Shown here piece after piece: positions 1 to 6,706 of a DNA stretch of 9,787 bases. Made by a program: the position numbers and the translations under genes. Position 1 is the first letter of the stretch; each line of letters begins with the position of its first letter. The notes beneath the pieces were generated by a model. That model was not told where the DNA came from, ran no database searches, and saw only the letters and a list, made by a program, of their open reading frames with translations. Source of the stretch: Rhizobiaceae bacterium (GTDB lineage Bacteria > Pseudomonadota > Alphaproteobacteria > Rhizobiales > Rhizobiaceae); contig JAGWJK010000094.1 in NCBI GenBank assembly GCA_028865845.1, forward strand, positions 1-9,787, written 5' to 3'.

Positions 1-447
1 CGCTGGAATATGCACCTGGCGAAGTGCGGCAAGCGCTCTTTCGCGTGCCGCCTGCGGCGAAAGCCCGTGATGCCGGCGAACCGACTCGGCGATCTGGTCG
101 CCGATGGTAAAGACCGGGTTGAGACTGGTCATCGGCTCCTGGAAGATCATCGCCATCTTGCCGCCGCGCAGGCGCAGCATGTCGCGCTCTGAAAGGCCGG
201 TCAGCTCCTCGCCGTCGAAGGCGGCGCGCCTGGCGGAGATGGAGCAGATGTCGTCAGACAACAACCGCATCAGCGACATGGCGAAAACGCTCTTTCCTGA
301 GCCGGATTCACCGACCACACAGACGATCCGGCCGCGATCGATCGACAACGACAAGTCGTCGACGACGGTCACACGACGGCCGACAGGTCCGAGCGCGACG
401 GAAAGCCTGTCTATGTCGAGAAGAACATTGCCAGCTGCTGCACTCAT
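1..447 (-). CDS. Oligopeptide/dipeptide-type ABC transporter ATP-binding protein, 3' end outside the window
   Basis: This gene encodes the N-terminal 149 residues of an ATPase that powers uptake through an inner-membrane peptide-family (OppD/DppD type) ABC importer. Walker A GESGSGKS lies at residues 46-53 and the Q-loop at about 101-118, with the family-typical stretch IFQEPMTSLNPVFTIGDQ. Walker B, the signature motif and the H-loop lie beyond position 1. The ATG at 447-445 has a GGAGG ribosome site about nine bases upstream, inside the end of the kinase gene, and the kinase stop is one base away, so the two are probably translationally coupled. The solute-binding protein of the same family lies upstream in the same direction, with no permease gene between them, so permeases are expected further left. 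The family assignment is secure; the substrate is unknown, since OppD-type ATPases also serve nickel, sugar and opine importers. Confidence 0.93.
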   Translation of the reverse strand, partial: MSAAAGNVLLDIDRLSVALGPVGRRVTVVDDLSLSIDRGRIVCVVGESGSGKSVFAMSLMRLLSDDICSISARRAAFDGEELTGLSERDMLRLRGGKMAMIFQEPMTSLNPVFTIGDQIAESVRRHHGLSPQAARERALAALRQVHIPA

Positions 448-448
448 C

Positions 449-1357
449 TCATCTGCCTCCGCCGGCTTCGATGATGGCGGAGATTTCCGCACGGCTCGGC
501 AGGGCGGCGAAGGCTCCGGAGCGGGTGGCGGTGATCGCCGCGGCCTTCTGCGCGAGGATGACGGCGTCATCGAGCGCCCGGCCGCTGGCAATTGCCGCCG
601 CAAGCACGCCGCAGAACGTATCGCCGCAGCCGGTCGTGTCGATCGCCTCGACGGGGCTTGCCTTGAAATGTTGCATGGAGCCGCCACGATGCACGAGGCA
701 TCCCTCGGCACCGAGCGTGATGATCGCGATGGACGCGCCGAATTCGCAGAGCATCGCTGCCGCTTCCGTCGGCACCGACGCGCCGGTGATGGTCTCCGCC
801 TCGATGCGATTGACGACGACGATGCTGCAAAACGGCAGCAACGGCCGGGCATCCCACCAGAGGGGGGCCGGATTGAGTATGGTCGTGGCACCGCGCAGCA
901 GCGCCATTGCCAGCGCCTCGCGCGTGGCCGCCGCCGTCAGGTTGCCCTGCATGACCAGAATATCGCCCTGTGTCACCTTCTCCGCGAATTCGATCGCCTC
1001 TTGCTGCTCGAAGGCAGCGGCGCAAGGTCCGGCGCTGACGATGCTGTTCTCGCCATCCGACAATACCATCAGCAGCGAAAAGTCGGTTGGGTGCTCCGAG
1101 CGCTGTGGCAGGAAAGCGAGCGAGGTCTCGGCAGCGAGCGCGCCGCTGACTTCCTCGCCCTGCGCATCCCAGCCGACCGGCGCCTGGAACAGGACTTCGG
1201 CGCCGGCGCGCGCAGCGCTGACGGCCTGGTTCAGTCCCTTGCCACCCGGTGCGCGGCTGACATCCTTGCCGAGCAGCGTCTCGCCGCGTTCGGGCAGGCG
1301 CGGCACCTGCAGGCTGAGATCAAGCCCGGCATTGCCGAGCACCAGGACACGACACAT
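449..1357 (-). CDS. PfkB-family (ribokinase-like) carbohydrate/nucleoside kinase, module B
   Basis: Predicted cytoplasmic kinase of 302 residues that transfers phosphate from ATP to the hydroxyl of a sugar or nucleoside. Numbering from the chosen ATG: a GLDLS motif with D13 near the substrate site, the glycine-rich PfkB motif GGKGLNQA at 38-45, NPAP at 162-165, NRIEAE (NxxE Mg/phosphate motif) at 183-188, TLGAEG at 214-219, and the anion-hole/catalytic motif DTTGCGD at 240-246 with D246 the expected base. The usual motif is DTTGAGD, so C244 replaces a common alanine. The arrangement most resembles ribokinases. A TTG six bases further upstream (1363) is also in frame; I prefer ATG at 1357, 10 bases after AAGGAG, over TTG with only 4. 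It starts 6 bases after the BtpA-like gene and is followed at 1 base by the ATPase gene. The substrate cannot be read from the sequence. Confidence 0.9.
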   Translation of the reverse strand: MCRVLVLGNAGLDLSLQVPRLPERGETLLGKDVSRAPGGKGLNQAVSAARAGAEVLFQAPVGWDAQGEEVSGALAAETSLAFLPQRSEHPTDFSLLMVLSDGENSIVSAGPCAAAFEQQEAIEFAEKVTQGDILVMQGNLTAAATREALAMALLRGATTILNPAPLWWDARPLLPFCSIVVVNRIEAETITGASVPTEAAAMLCEFGASIAIITLGAEGCLVHRGGSMQHFKASPVEAIDTTGCGDTFCGVLAAAIASGRALDDAVILAQKAAAITATRSGAFAALPSRAEISAIIEAGGGR

Positions 1358-1363
1358 GCGCAA

Positions 1364-2221
1364 TCAGCTCCTTGCCTTGGCGACAGCCTGCATGAAGACC
1401 TGCAGCCGTTCCGGATCGACAGGATTCCACCAGACGCCGTCACGCTTCAGGTAGCTGGCGACGATCACGGCATCGGCCACGGTGAAGATGTCGCCGACAT
1501 TGGCGGGGGTCACGCCGGAGCCGACGGCAACGGGCAAGGCGGTACCGGCGGCGATGGTCTGCAATTCCTCCATCGTCGCGGAATCGCCGGTGCGCTGGCC
1601 GGTGGCAATTGCCACGTCGGCATCGAAGAACTCGTTGTCGCGCGCCAATTCCTGGATGGTGCGGTCGCCGGTGATGGCGTGTGCGCCGTGCTTGACGTGG
1701 ACGTCGGCGAAGATATGCACCGATTTGGCGCGCAACCAGGCGCGGTAGCGCGCCGCCTCGCCGGCCGGACCATCCATCAGGCCCTCGTTGGCGACATAGG
1801 CGTTCGACCATTGATTGACGCGCACGAAGGCAGCGCCTGCGGCCTTGGCAACCGCGATTGCCTGGACCGCGCCATTGGCGAGAATGTTGACGCCAACAGG
1901 CAGAGCGCTCGCACGCCGCACGGCATCGGTCATGACGGCCATACAAGCGGCCGTTTCCGGGCCGAGACGATCCGGCTTGGAAAAAGGAATGTCGCCGTGG
2001 TTCTCGACGATCAGGCCATCGACGCCGCCCGCCTTGTAGCGTCCGGCTTCGGCGACGGCGAAATCGACGATGTCGCTCATCGGCTGGCCGTCATAATCGG
2101 GCGAGCCCGGCAGCGGCAGGGAATGGATGACGCCGATGACAGCCTTGCGCCGACCGAAAATCTGCTCGATCGCGTGGGGCTTCTGACGGAAGACGGCTTT
2201 CGCCTTGGATGTTTCGCTCAT
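1364..2221 (-). CDS. BtpA/SgcQ-family TIM-barrel protein, module B
   Basis: A 285-residue protein of the BtpA/SgcQ family. BtpA was named for a role in photosystem I accumulation in cyanobacteria and SgcQ for an E. coli sugar cluster; the reaction is not settled as far as I know. Visible blocks include IGVIHSLPLPG at 29-39, GGVDGLIVEN at 65-74, RVNQWSNAYVANEG at 134-147, FADVHVKHGAHAIT at 171-184, the glycine-rich VAVGSG at 231-236 where such barrels often bind phosphate, and the C-terminal WWNPVDP at 264-270. The start is ATG with AAGG seven bases upstream. It follows the solute-binding protein after 108 bases and precedes the kinase by 6. Inference: it acts on a phosphorylated sugar or nucleoside made by the adjacent kinase, as a lyase, isomerase or hydrolase. 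Photosynthesis is an unlikely role here. The paralogue at 4912-5757 shares the same blocks. Confidence 0.9.
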   Translation of the reverse strand: MSETSKAKAVFRQKPHAIEQIFGRRKAVIGVIHSLPLPGSPDYDGQPMSDIVDFAVAEAGRYKAGGVDGLIVENHGDIPFSKPDRLGPETAACMAVMTDAVRRASALPVGVNILANGAVQAIAVAKAAGAAFVRVNQWSNAYVANEGLMDGPAGEAARYRAWLRAKSVHIFADVHVKHGAHAITGDRTIQELARDNEFFDADVAIATGQRTGDSATMEELQTIAAGTALPVAVGSGVTPANVGDIFTVADAVIVASYLKRDGVWWNPVDPERLQVFMQAVAKARS

Positions 2222-2260
2222 GTCCGGGCCTTTTGAAAAGCTTCATGTATTTTTGTGTGG

Positions 2261-2290
2261 GCCGCCGCTCGGTCAGAGCCTTGCGGCGGC
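2261..2290 (-). repeat. GC-rich stem-loop between solute-binding protein and BtpA genes
   Basis: GCCGCCGC (2261-2268) and GCGGCGGC (2283-2290) can form a perfect 8-bp stem around a 14-nt loop in the 108-base gap after the solute-binding protein stop. In the minus-strand transcript it is followed by an A-rich, not U-rich, stretch, so it does not look like an intrinsic terminator. Such structures after binding-protein genes can protect the upstream mRNA from 3' exonucleases and give more binding protein than downstream products; that role is inferred here. Confidence 0.45.
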
Positions 2291-2329
2291 GGTTGTCGGG
2301 CTATGCACAGGGCTCACGCCGTGGATTGC

Positions 2330-3847
2330 TCAATGCTCAAGCCAGGCATCGCCGAGCCGGAATGCAGTGTCCGGATAGGGCGTCCAGTGCAGCTTCTTGC
2401 TGAAACCCTGCAAGGTGCTGTCGAAATGCAGGAACAGCATCGGCGCATCGTCCGAAATCGTCTTCTGAGCCTGCTGGTACATGGTCGCGCGGTCGGTCTG
2501 GCTGCCGCTGGAGCGCGCCTTGCGCAGGAGACCATCGACCTCATCGCTGGTATAGCCGGCGAAATTGTTCGGCCCGTCTTTGGTGAACCAGTTGAACATG
2601 TTGCCGTCAGGATCGGGGCGGCCGCTCCATGGAGAATAGCAGATATCGTAATCCTTCTTCTGCAGGACGGTGATCAGGCTGGTGGCGTCGACCTGCTTCA
2701 CCGAGACCTTGAAGCCGGCCTCCTGGGCCTGCGCCTGGATGATCTGGGCGATGCGCAGCTGCAGCGGCGAGGCGACGACCGTGATCGAGAAGGCGACGCC
2801 ATCGGCATGGCCAGCGTCGGCGAGAAGCTGCTTCGCCTTGGCGACATCACGCTGATAAGGCTTGAAATCCTTGTCGAACGCCCAGGAAACCGGCGGCGGG
2901 ATCGGGCCGTAGGACGGTGCGCCGGTGTTGAAGAAAGCGACCTTGTTCATCACCTCCTTGTCGACCGAATACATCAGCGCCTGCCGCACCTTCTTGTCGT
3001 TGAAGGGCGCGCGGGTGACGTTGAGCGAAAAGGCGTTGAAGCCGAGGCCGGCGAGATCGGCAATGTCGATCTTGCCGTCGGCCTTGGTCGAAGCCACGCT
3101 CTGCGGCGGCACGGTATCCGTCAACTGAACGTCGCCGCTCTTCAGGCTCGCCGTGCGCAGCGTCTCATCCGGCAGCGGGCGGATGACGATCTTATCGAGC
3201 GCGGGCTTGCCCTGGTAGGAGTTATCGAAGGCCGAAAGCACCATCTGGCCGTTCTTCGTCCAGCTATCGACCTTGTAGGGGCCGGCGCCGACACCCTTGG
3301 CGGCAAAATCCGGACCGAGCTTCTGAAGGGCCGTCGGCGACACGAACAGGCCGGCACGGTTGGTCATCACCAGCGGGAACTGCGCATAGGGCTGCTTGAA
3401 CTTGACGGTGAAGCTCAGGGGACCGGTAACTTCGACGGAATCGACCGGACCGAGATCGGAGCGACGCGGCGAACCGTTCTTCGGATCGAGCATGCGGTCG
3501 AGATTGAACTTTGCTGCCGCAGCGTCGTAGGCAGTACCGTCCTGGAAGGTGACGCCCGGCTTGATGTCGAAGGTATAGGTCAGGTCATCGAGCTGCTTGT
3601 AGCTGGCGATGCCGGCGACGACCTTCAGGTCCGGCGTCATGGTCAGCACCGGCTCATAGATCAGATATTGTTCGTAGAGCTCGAAATAGGAGGCGAAAAA
3701 GGCCGGATCTAGCGTGACAGGGTCAGACACGACACCGATCGACAGCGTGCCGCCCTTCTGCGGCGCGGCTTCCGCGAAGGCCTTGAGAGGCAGGAATGGA
3801 AGGCATAGGGCGGTCAGGGCAATGACCGAAACTCCAAGCGTTTTCAA
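2330..3847 (-). CDS. Periplasmic solute-binding protein, ABC transporter family 5 (peptide/nickel/opine type)
   Basis: A 505-residue extracytoplasmic substrate receptor that would deliver ligand to an OppBC/DppBC-type importer. Residues 1-25 form a Sec signal peptide: KT at the N terminus, a hydrophobic core, and AFA before the mature EAAPQKGG. There is no lipobox at the cleavage site, so a soluble periplasmic protein is expected. Family 5 hallmarks follow: GGTLSIGVVSDPVTLDPA, a LxYTFDIKPGVTFQDG-like block, GAGPYKV, RQALMYSVDKE and AKQLLADAG. The length is usual for the family. The start is TTG, supported by a strong AGAAGGA site eight bases upstream and by the complete signal peptide beginning there. 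It lies 208 bases after the GntR gene and heads the BtpA, kinase and ATPase genes. The ligand is unknown; the kinase context makes a sugar-like or nucleoside-like compound as likely as a peptide. Confidence 0.94.
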   Translation of the reverse strand: MKTLGVSVIALTALCLPFLPLKAFAEAAPQKGGTLSIGVVSDPVTLDPAFFASYFELYEQYLIYEPVLTMTPDLKVVAGIASYKQLDDLTYTFDIKPGVTFQDGTAYDAAAAKFNLDRMLDPKNGSPRRSDLGPVDSVEVTGPLSFTVKFKQPYAQFPLVMTNRAGLFVSPTALQKLGPDFAAKGVGAGPYKVDSWTKNGQMVLSAFDNSYQGKPALDKIVIRPLPDETLRTASLKSGDVQLTDTVPPQSVASTKADGKIDIADLAGLGFNAFSLNVTRAPFNDKKVRQALMYSVDKEVMNKVAFFNTGAPSYGPIPPPVSWAFDKDFKPYQRDVAKAKQLLADAGHADGVAFSITVVASPLQLRIAQIIQAQAQEAGFKVSVKQVDATSLITVLQKKDYDICYSPWSGRPDPDGNMFNWFTKDGPNNFAGYTSDEVDGLLRKARSSGSQTDRATMYQQAQKTISDDAPMLFLHFDSTLQGFSKKLHWTPYPDTAFRLGDAWLEH

Positions 3848-3855
3848 TTGCAGGT

Positions 3856-3862
3856 TCCTTCT
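3856..3862 (-). promoter_or_regulatory. Ribosome binding site that fixes the TTG start of the solute-binding protein
   Basis: On the minus strand AGAAGGA lies eight bases before TTG at 3847. No in-frame ATG upstream has a comparable site, and the TTG places lysine and a hydrophobic core exactly where a signal peptide needs them. This supports the non-ATG start. Confidence 0.7.
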
Positions 3863-3968
3863 CTGATGGTTTTCTTTTTTGGTCTTGGCAAAAATGCTCG
3901 CACTTCGTCGGCGGCGGGAAAGAGCCCACCGGCGAGTACGTATTGACAGTGTTCGGATCCGTCAGGCG

Positions 3969-3992
3969 CGGCTCATGCCTTTAGGCAAGCCG
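3969..3992. repeat. Interrupted hairpin in the GntR to solute-binding protein gap
   Basis: The 208-base gap 3848-4055 contains CGGC, TGCCT, a TT loop, AGGCA and GCCG, forming a 5-bp stem plus a 4-bp outer stem with small unpaired bases. No U-run follows on either strand, so termination is doubtful. The gap also holds an A-rich leader just before the binding-protein ribosome site. I see no convincing -35/-10 pair on the minus strand, so whether the transporter genes have their own promoter or are read from the GntR gene is open. Confidence 0.3.
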
Positions 3993-4055
3993 ATGGCGGA
4001 ACTCGCGACCGTGGGCCGCGAGGCATGCATGTCGATGGCGGCCATGCGGCTGCCC

Positions 4056-4805
4056 TTATTGCTGCACGAGCCTCACATGGAAGCTGTAGCGCTCGGCAAG
4101 GTAATGCAGCACGACGTGTTCGATCGGCTGCTTGTTCGCGGTCCAGGACGTACGATGGCACACCAGCACGGCGGCGGGCTGCTTGACGCCGAGAAGACGG
4201 GCCGTCGCAGCATCCGCCAGCGCCCCTTCGATACGCTCGTCGCCGCTGGCAAAGATAATCCCCGCCCGCCGCAGCCATTGATAGAGAGAGCCGCTGTCCA
4301 GCTCCTCCACCGTCGGCAATCCGGATTTTTCGAACAGCGACGGCAGCAGATAGGTGACCGAAGTCGCGATCGGCGTGCCGTCGGCAAGCATGTTCCTGTC
4401 GATTTCGACGACATCGTCGCCGGGATTGAGCTTCAATTCGGCCGCGACCGCCTGATTGGCCGGAACGACCTTGATCCAGCGGGTCTGGTAACCCGGCGTC
4501 AGGCCGCGCATGCGCATATCTTCCGAGAAGGAAGACAGCCTATCGAGCGGCCGCTCCACCCGCGGTTCGATGACGATCGATCCAAGGCCCGACTTGCGCT
4601 TGATCAGGCCTTCGGTCTCGAGATGATCGAGCGCCGCGCGCGATGTGCTGCGGCTGACGCCGAAGCGCTTGTTGATCTCAGCCTCGCCGGGCAACGCATC
4701 GCCCGGCTTGAAGGCGCCATTTTCTATGGCGCGCCGCAGCCGGTCGGCGATCTGCGACCAGAGCGGCACCGGTCCTTCGTCGAGTTTTGTTTCATACCAG
4801 TTCAT
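4056..4805 (-). CDS. GntR-family transcriptional regulator, HutC/UTRA type, module B
   Basis: A 249-residue DNA-binding regulator. Residues 10-80 are a winged helix-turn-helix: LWSQIADRLRRAIENG, then FGVSRSTSRAALDHLETEGL (recognition helix about 49-62) and the GLGSIV wing. From about 90 (LSSFSEDMRMRG) to the end is a UTRA ligand-binding domain, which in this family usually senses a sugar phosphate, amino-acid derivative or similar small molecule. An in-frame ATG exists at 4883, but starting at 4805 gives the same length as the paralogue at 6703-7452 and leaves the promoter and operator outside the coding region. No ribosome site precedes 4805, and the predicted -10 is so close that the message may be leaderless. 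It lies just upstream of the solute-binding protein genes and probably represses them. BtpA of module A ends 106 bases upstream. Confidence 0.9.
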   Translation of the reverse strand: MNWYETKLDEGPVPLWSQIADRLRRAIENGAFKPGDALPGEAEINKRFGVSRSTSRAALDHLETEGLIKRKSGLGSIVIEPRVERPLDRLSSFSEDMRMRGLTPGYQTRWIKVVPANQAVAAELKLNPGDDVVEIDRNMLADGTPIATSVTYLLPSLFEKSGLPTVEELDSGSLYQWLRRAGIIFASGDERIEGALADAATARLLGVKQPAAVLVCHRTSWTANKQPIEHVVLHYLAERYSFHVRLVQQ

Positions 4806-4813
4806 GAACAAAC

Positions 4814-4840
4814 AGTATAACGTCATGACATTTGATTCAA
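4814..4840 (-). promoter_or_regulatory. Candidate promoter with GTCATGAC operator for the module B GntR gene
   Basis: On the minus strand TTGAAT (4835-4840) and TATACT (4814-4819) are separated by 15 bases, slightly short but reasonable for a sigma70-type promoter. The palindrome GTCATGAC (4822-4829) sits in the spacer, the classic position for a repressor site. The same core occurs twice upstream of the paralogous GntR gene at 7452. It fits the GT-N4-AC pattern of HutC-family operators. The -10 ends about nine bases before ATG 4805, predicting a leader of only one to three bases. Confidence 0.5.
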
Positions 4841-4854
4841 GGTATTTTTTGAGC

Positions 4855-4883
4855 AAAAACTCGATTGCCCAATCATTAGGCAA
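4855..4883 (-). terminator. Weak candidate terminator after module A
   Basis: In the minus-strand transcript downstream of the BtpA stop, TTGCC and GGCAA (plus-strand 4865-4883) form a 5-bp stem with a 9-nt loop. Five U residues (4855-4859) follow after a five-base gap. The stem is short and the U-run is displaced, so this is only a possible intrinsic terminator separating module A from the module B regulator. Confidence 0.25.
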
Positions 4884-4911
4884 CCACCCGATCGGCGAAA
4901 GCCGGTGCCTG

Positions 4912-5757
4912 TTATTTTCGCGTTTTCACCACCGCATTCATCAGCATTTCGACACGGCGCGGATCGACGGGGTTCCACCAACGGCCATCGACCTTCAGCC
5001 ACTGACCGACGATCGCGCCATCGGCAACGGCAAAGAGAGCCGGCACCTGATCGGCCGCTAGGCCGGAACCGACGACGATAGGCAGATTGGTGCCGGCGCG
5101 TACATCCTCGACCTCGCGTGGCTCAGTCGGCGAGCCTGTGCGGGTGCCGGTCGCGATCAGCACATCGGCATCGAACCATTCGGCATCGGTCGCCTGCTCC
5201 GCGATGCTGCGGTCGGCGGTGATGGCGTGCGCGCCGAACTTGACATGAACGTCGGCGAAGATTTCCACGTCCCTGGCGCCGATCATCGAGCGATAGCGCA
5301 TGGCGGCGGGCGCCGGGCCGTTCAGAATACCTTCATTGGCAACATAGGCGTTGACCCATTGATTGGCTCGCACCCAGCGGGCGCCGACGGCCTTGGCGAT
5401 CGCAAGCGCCGGAATGACGCCGTTGGCGACGCAGGTGATGCCGATCGGGGTATCGACGGCGTCACGGACGGCTAGGCAGGCTGCCGTCAGTGCCGCAACG
5501 GTTTCCGGGCCGATATCATCAGGCCGGGCGAAAGGCATGTCGCTGGCATTTTCGACGATGATGCCGTCAACACCGCCATTGGCAAGCGTGCGCGCATCCT
5601 CGACGGCGGCGGCATAGATGTCGCGCACGGCTTCGCCGTTGTAACGGGGGGCGCCAGGCAGCGGCTTCAGATGAATGACGCCGATAATCGGCTTCTTGAC
5701 AGGAAACAATCGTTCAAGCGCATTGCCCTTGTCGGGCAGAACTTTCGGGGCAGTCAT
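4912..5757 (-). CDS. BtpA/SgcQ-family TIM-barrel protein, module A
   Basis: A 281-residue paralogue of the protein at 1364-2221. Shared blocks are IGVIHLKPLPG at 25-35, GGVDGIIVEN at 61-70, ANQWVNAYVANEG at 131-143, FADVHVKFGAHAIT at 167-180, VVGSG at 228-232 and WWNPVDP at 260-266. In the FADVH block 16 of 19 aligned residues match the other copy; in the NQW block 13 of 18 match. The start is ATG at 5757 with GAGGA five bases upstream. It begins 7 bases after the module A kinase and is the last gene of that apparent operon. The family's chemistry is not established to my knowledge; the glycine-rich GSG near the C-terminal side of the barrel suggests a phosphorylated ligand, which would fit the adjacent kinase. 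The family is confident, the function is not. Confidence 0.9.
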   Translation of the reverse strand: MTAPKVLPDKGNALERLFPVKKPIIGVIHLKPLPGAPRYNGEAVRDIYAAAVEDARTLANGGVDGIIVENASDMPFARPDDIGPETVAALTAACLAVRDAVDTPIGITCVANGVIPALAIAKAVGARWVRANQWVNAYVANEGILNGPAPAAMRYRSMIGARDVEIFADVHVKFGAHAITADRSIAEQATDAEWFDADVLIATGTRTGSPTEPREVEDVRAGTNLPIVVGSGLAADQVPALFAVADGAIVGQWLKVDGRWWNPVDPRRVEMLMNAVVKTRK

Positions 5758-5764
5758 CGGGTCC

Positions 5765-6706
5765 TCATGCTATATTTTCGATCGCCTTCGCCGCTTCACG
5801 GCGAAATTCGGCAACTTCGATTGGAGTAGGGTAGGAATTCTGAGCGCCGAGCGCCCGGCAACTGAGGCTGGCGGCGGCAACCGCGGCTTCGAGCGCCGCT
5901 TGCGGCGATGCGCCCCCAACCGTTTCGCCGATAAACCAGCCGGCGAGGCAATCGCCGGCGCCGGTCGTATCCACGATCTTGTCCAGCAGTGGCGCTGCGG
6001 CACGACGTTCCACCCCGGCCGCGAAGAAGCCCGCACCCTGCGGCCCCATCGTCCGAACGACGGCCTTTGCGCCGAGCGCAAGCAGTCGCGCGGGCGCTTC
6101 GGGGCCGATTGCGACAGCAGCGCGATCGTTGCAGAACAGAATGGCGGCCCCATCGATCAGCGGCGCAACCGTCTCGATACCGGTCGAAAACGAGGCCGGC
6201 TCGAGATCGAGCGACCAGGGAATGCCGGCTGCGCGGCATCTTTCGACCAGCACATCCGCAGCCTCGCCATAAATGGCGGTATGGACCCATGCGACCCGCG
6301 AGAGATCGAGCGCCTCGATTGCCTGCCGCGAAGGATACATCGACACGCCAGGATCGAGCAGCAACCGCTTTTCGCCATGCGGCTCGACGATGACGACGGC
6401 GCGGCAGGTCCGTCCGGGAACGGTCTCGACCTGAAGTTCGATGCCCTCGTCTCGCAACCCCATCGCAATGACAGACGCCGCGGTGTCGGAGCCCATCGGC
6501 AGCAAGGCGCCGACCTTTGCCCCGCTGCGCGCGCAGGCAACAGCGGCATTGGCAACAACGCCGCCCGGCGCCTCCACCGTCTGGTCCGCGTGCACCTTTT
6601 CATCCGGTGCCGGCACATGATCGGCGACCATCGTCAGGTCGAGGCTGACATCGCCGACGAAGAGAATTTTTCCCGTATTCGAGCTCTTCATCGGCGCAGT
6701 CGTCAT
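5765..6706 (-). CDS. PfkB-family carbohydrate/nucleoside kinase, module A
   Basis: A 313-residue predicted cytoplasmic sugar or nucleoside kinase. Numbering from the chosen start: a GDVSLDL strand with the aspartate of the substrate site at about 23, PGGVVANAA at 47-55 in place of the ribokinase-type GGKGxNQA, a CNDR segment in the middle, RTMGPQGAG, and the canonical DTTGAGD at 246-252 with catalytic D252. The ATG at 6706 overlaps the GntR stop by four bases (ATGA), pointing to translational coupling; a second in-frame ATG at 6691 is possible. A longer upstream frame reaching 6913 lies over the GntR coding region and is not a credible extension. BtpA follows 7 bases later. It differs visibly from the module B kinase in the glycine-rich motif, so the two may act on different substrates. 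Confidence 0.9.
   Translation of the reverse strand: MTTAPMKSSNTGKILFVGDVSLDLTMVADHVPAPDEKVHADQTVEAPGGVVANAAVACARSGAKVGALLPMGSDTAASVIAMGLRDEGIELQVETVPGRTCRAVVIVEPHGEKRLLLDPGVSMYPSRQAIEALDLSRVAWVHTAIYGEAADVLVERCRAAGIPWSLDLEPASFSTGIETVAPLIDGAAILFCNDRAAVAIGPEAPARLLALGAKAVVRTMGPQGAGFFAAGVERRAAAPLLDKIVDTTGAGDCLAGWFIGETVGGASPQAALEAAVAAASLSCRALGAQNSYPTPIEVAEFRREAAKAIENIA

Noticed and set aside
1929..1936. GTCATGAC inside the module B BtpA gene
   Set aside because: It arises from codons for Val-Met-Thr in conserved coding sequence, far from any promoter; probably chance.
104..3712. Very long open frames on the plus strand (104-2236 and 2255-3712)
   Set aside because: They lie opposite the ATPase, kinase, BtpA and binding-protein genes, are rich in arginine and histidine with no recognisable domain, and run straight through gene boundaries. 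They are typical antisense frames of GC-rich DNA.
3940..3947. GTATTGAC (GT-N4-AC) before the binding-protein gene
   Set aside because: It is not palindromic in the middle and the pattern is common by chance (about once per 256 bases); too weak to call an operator.
4806..4883. Upstream extension of the module B GntR gene to ATG 4883
   Set aside because: It would place the promoter and GTCATGAC site inside the gene and make the protein longer than its 249-residue paralogue.
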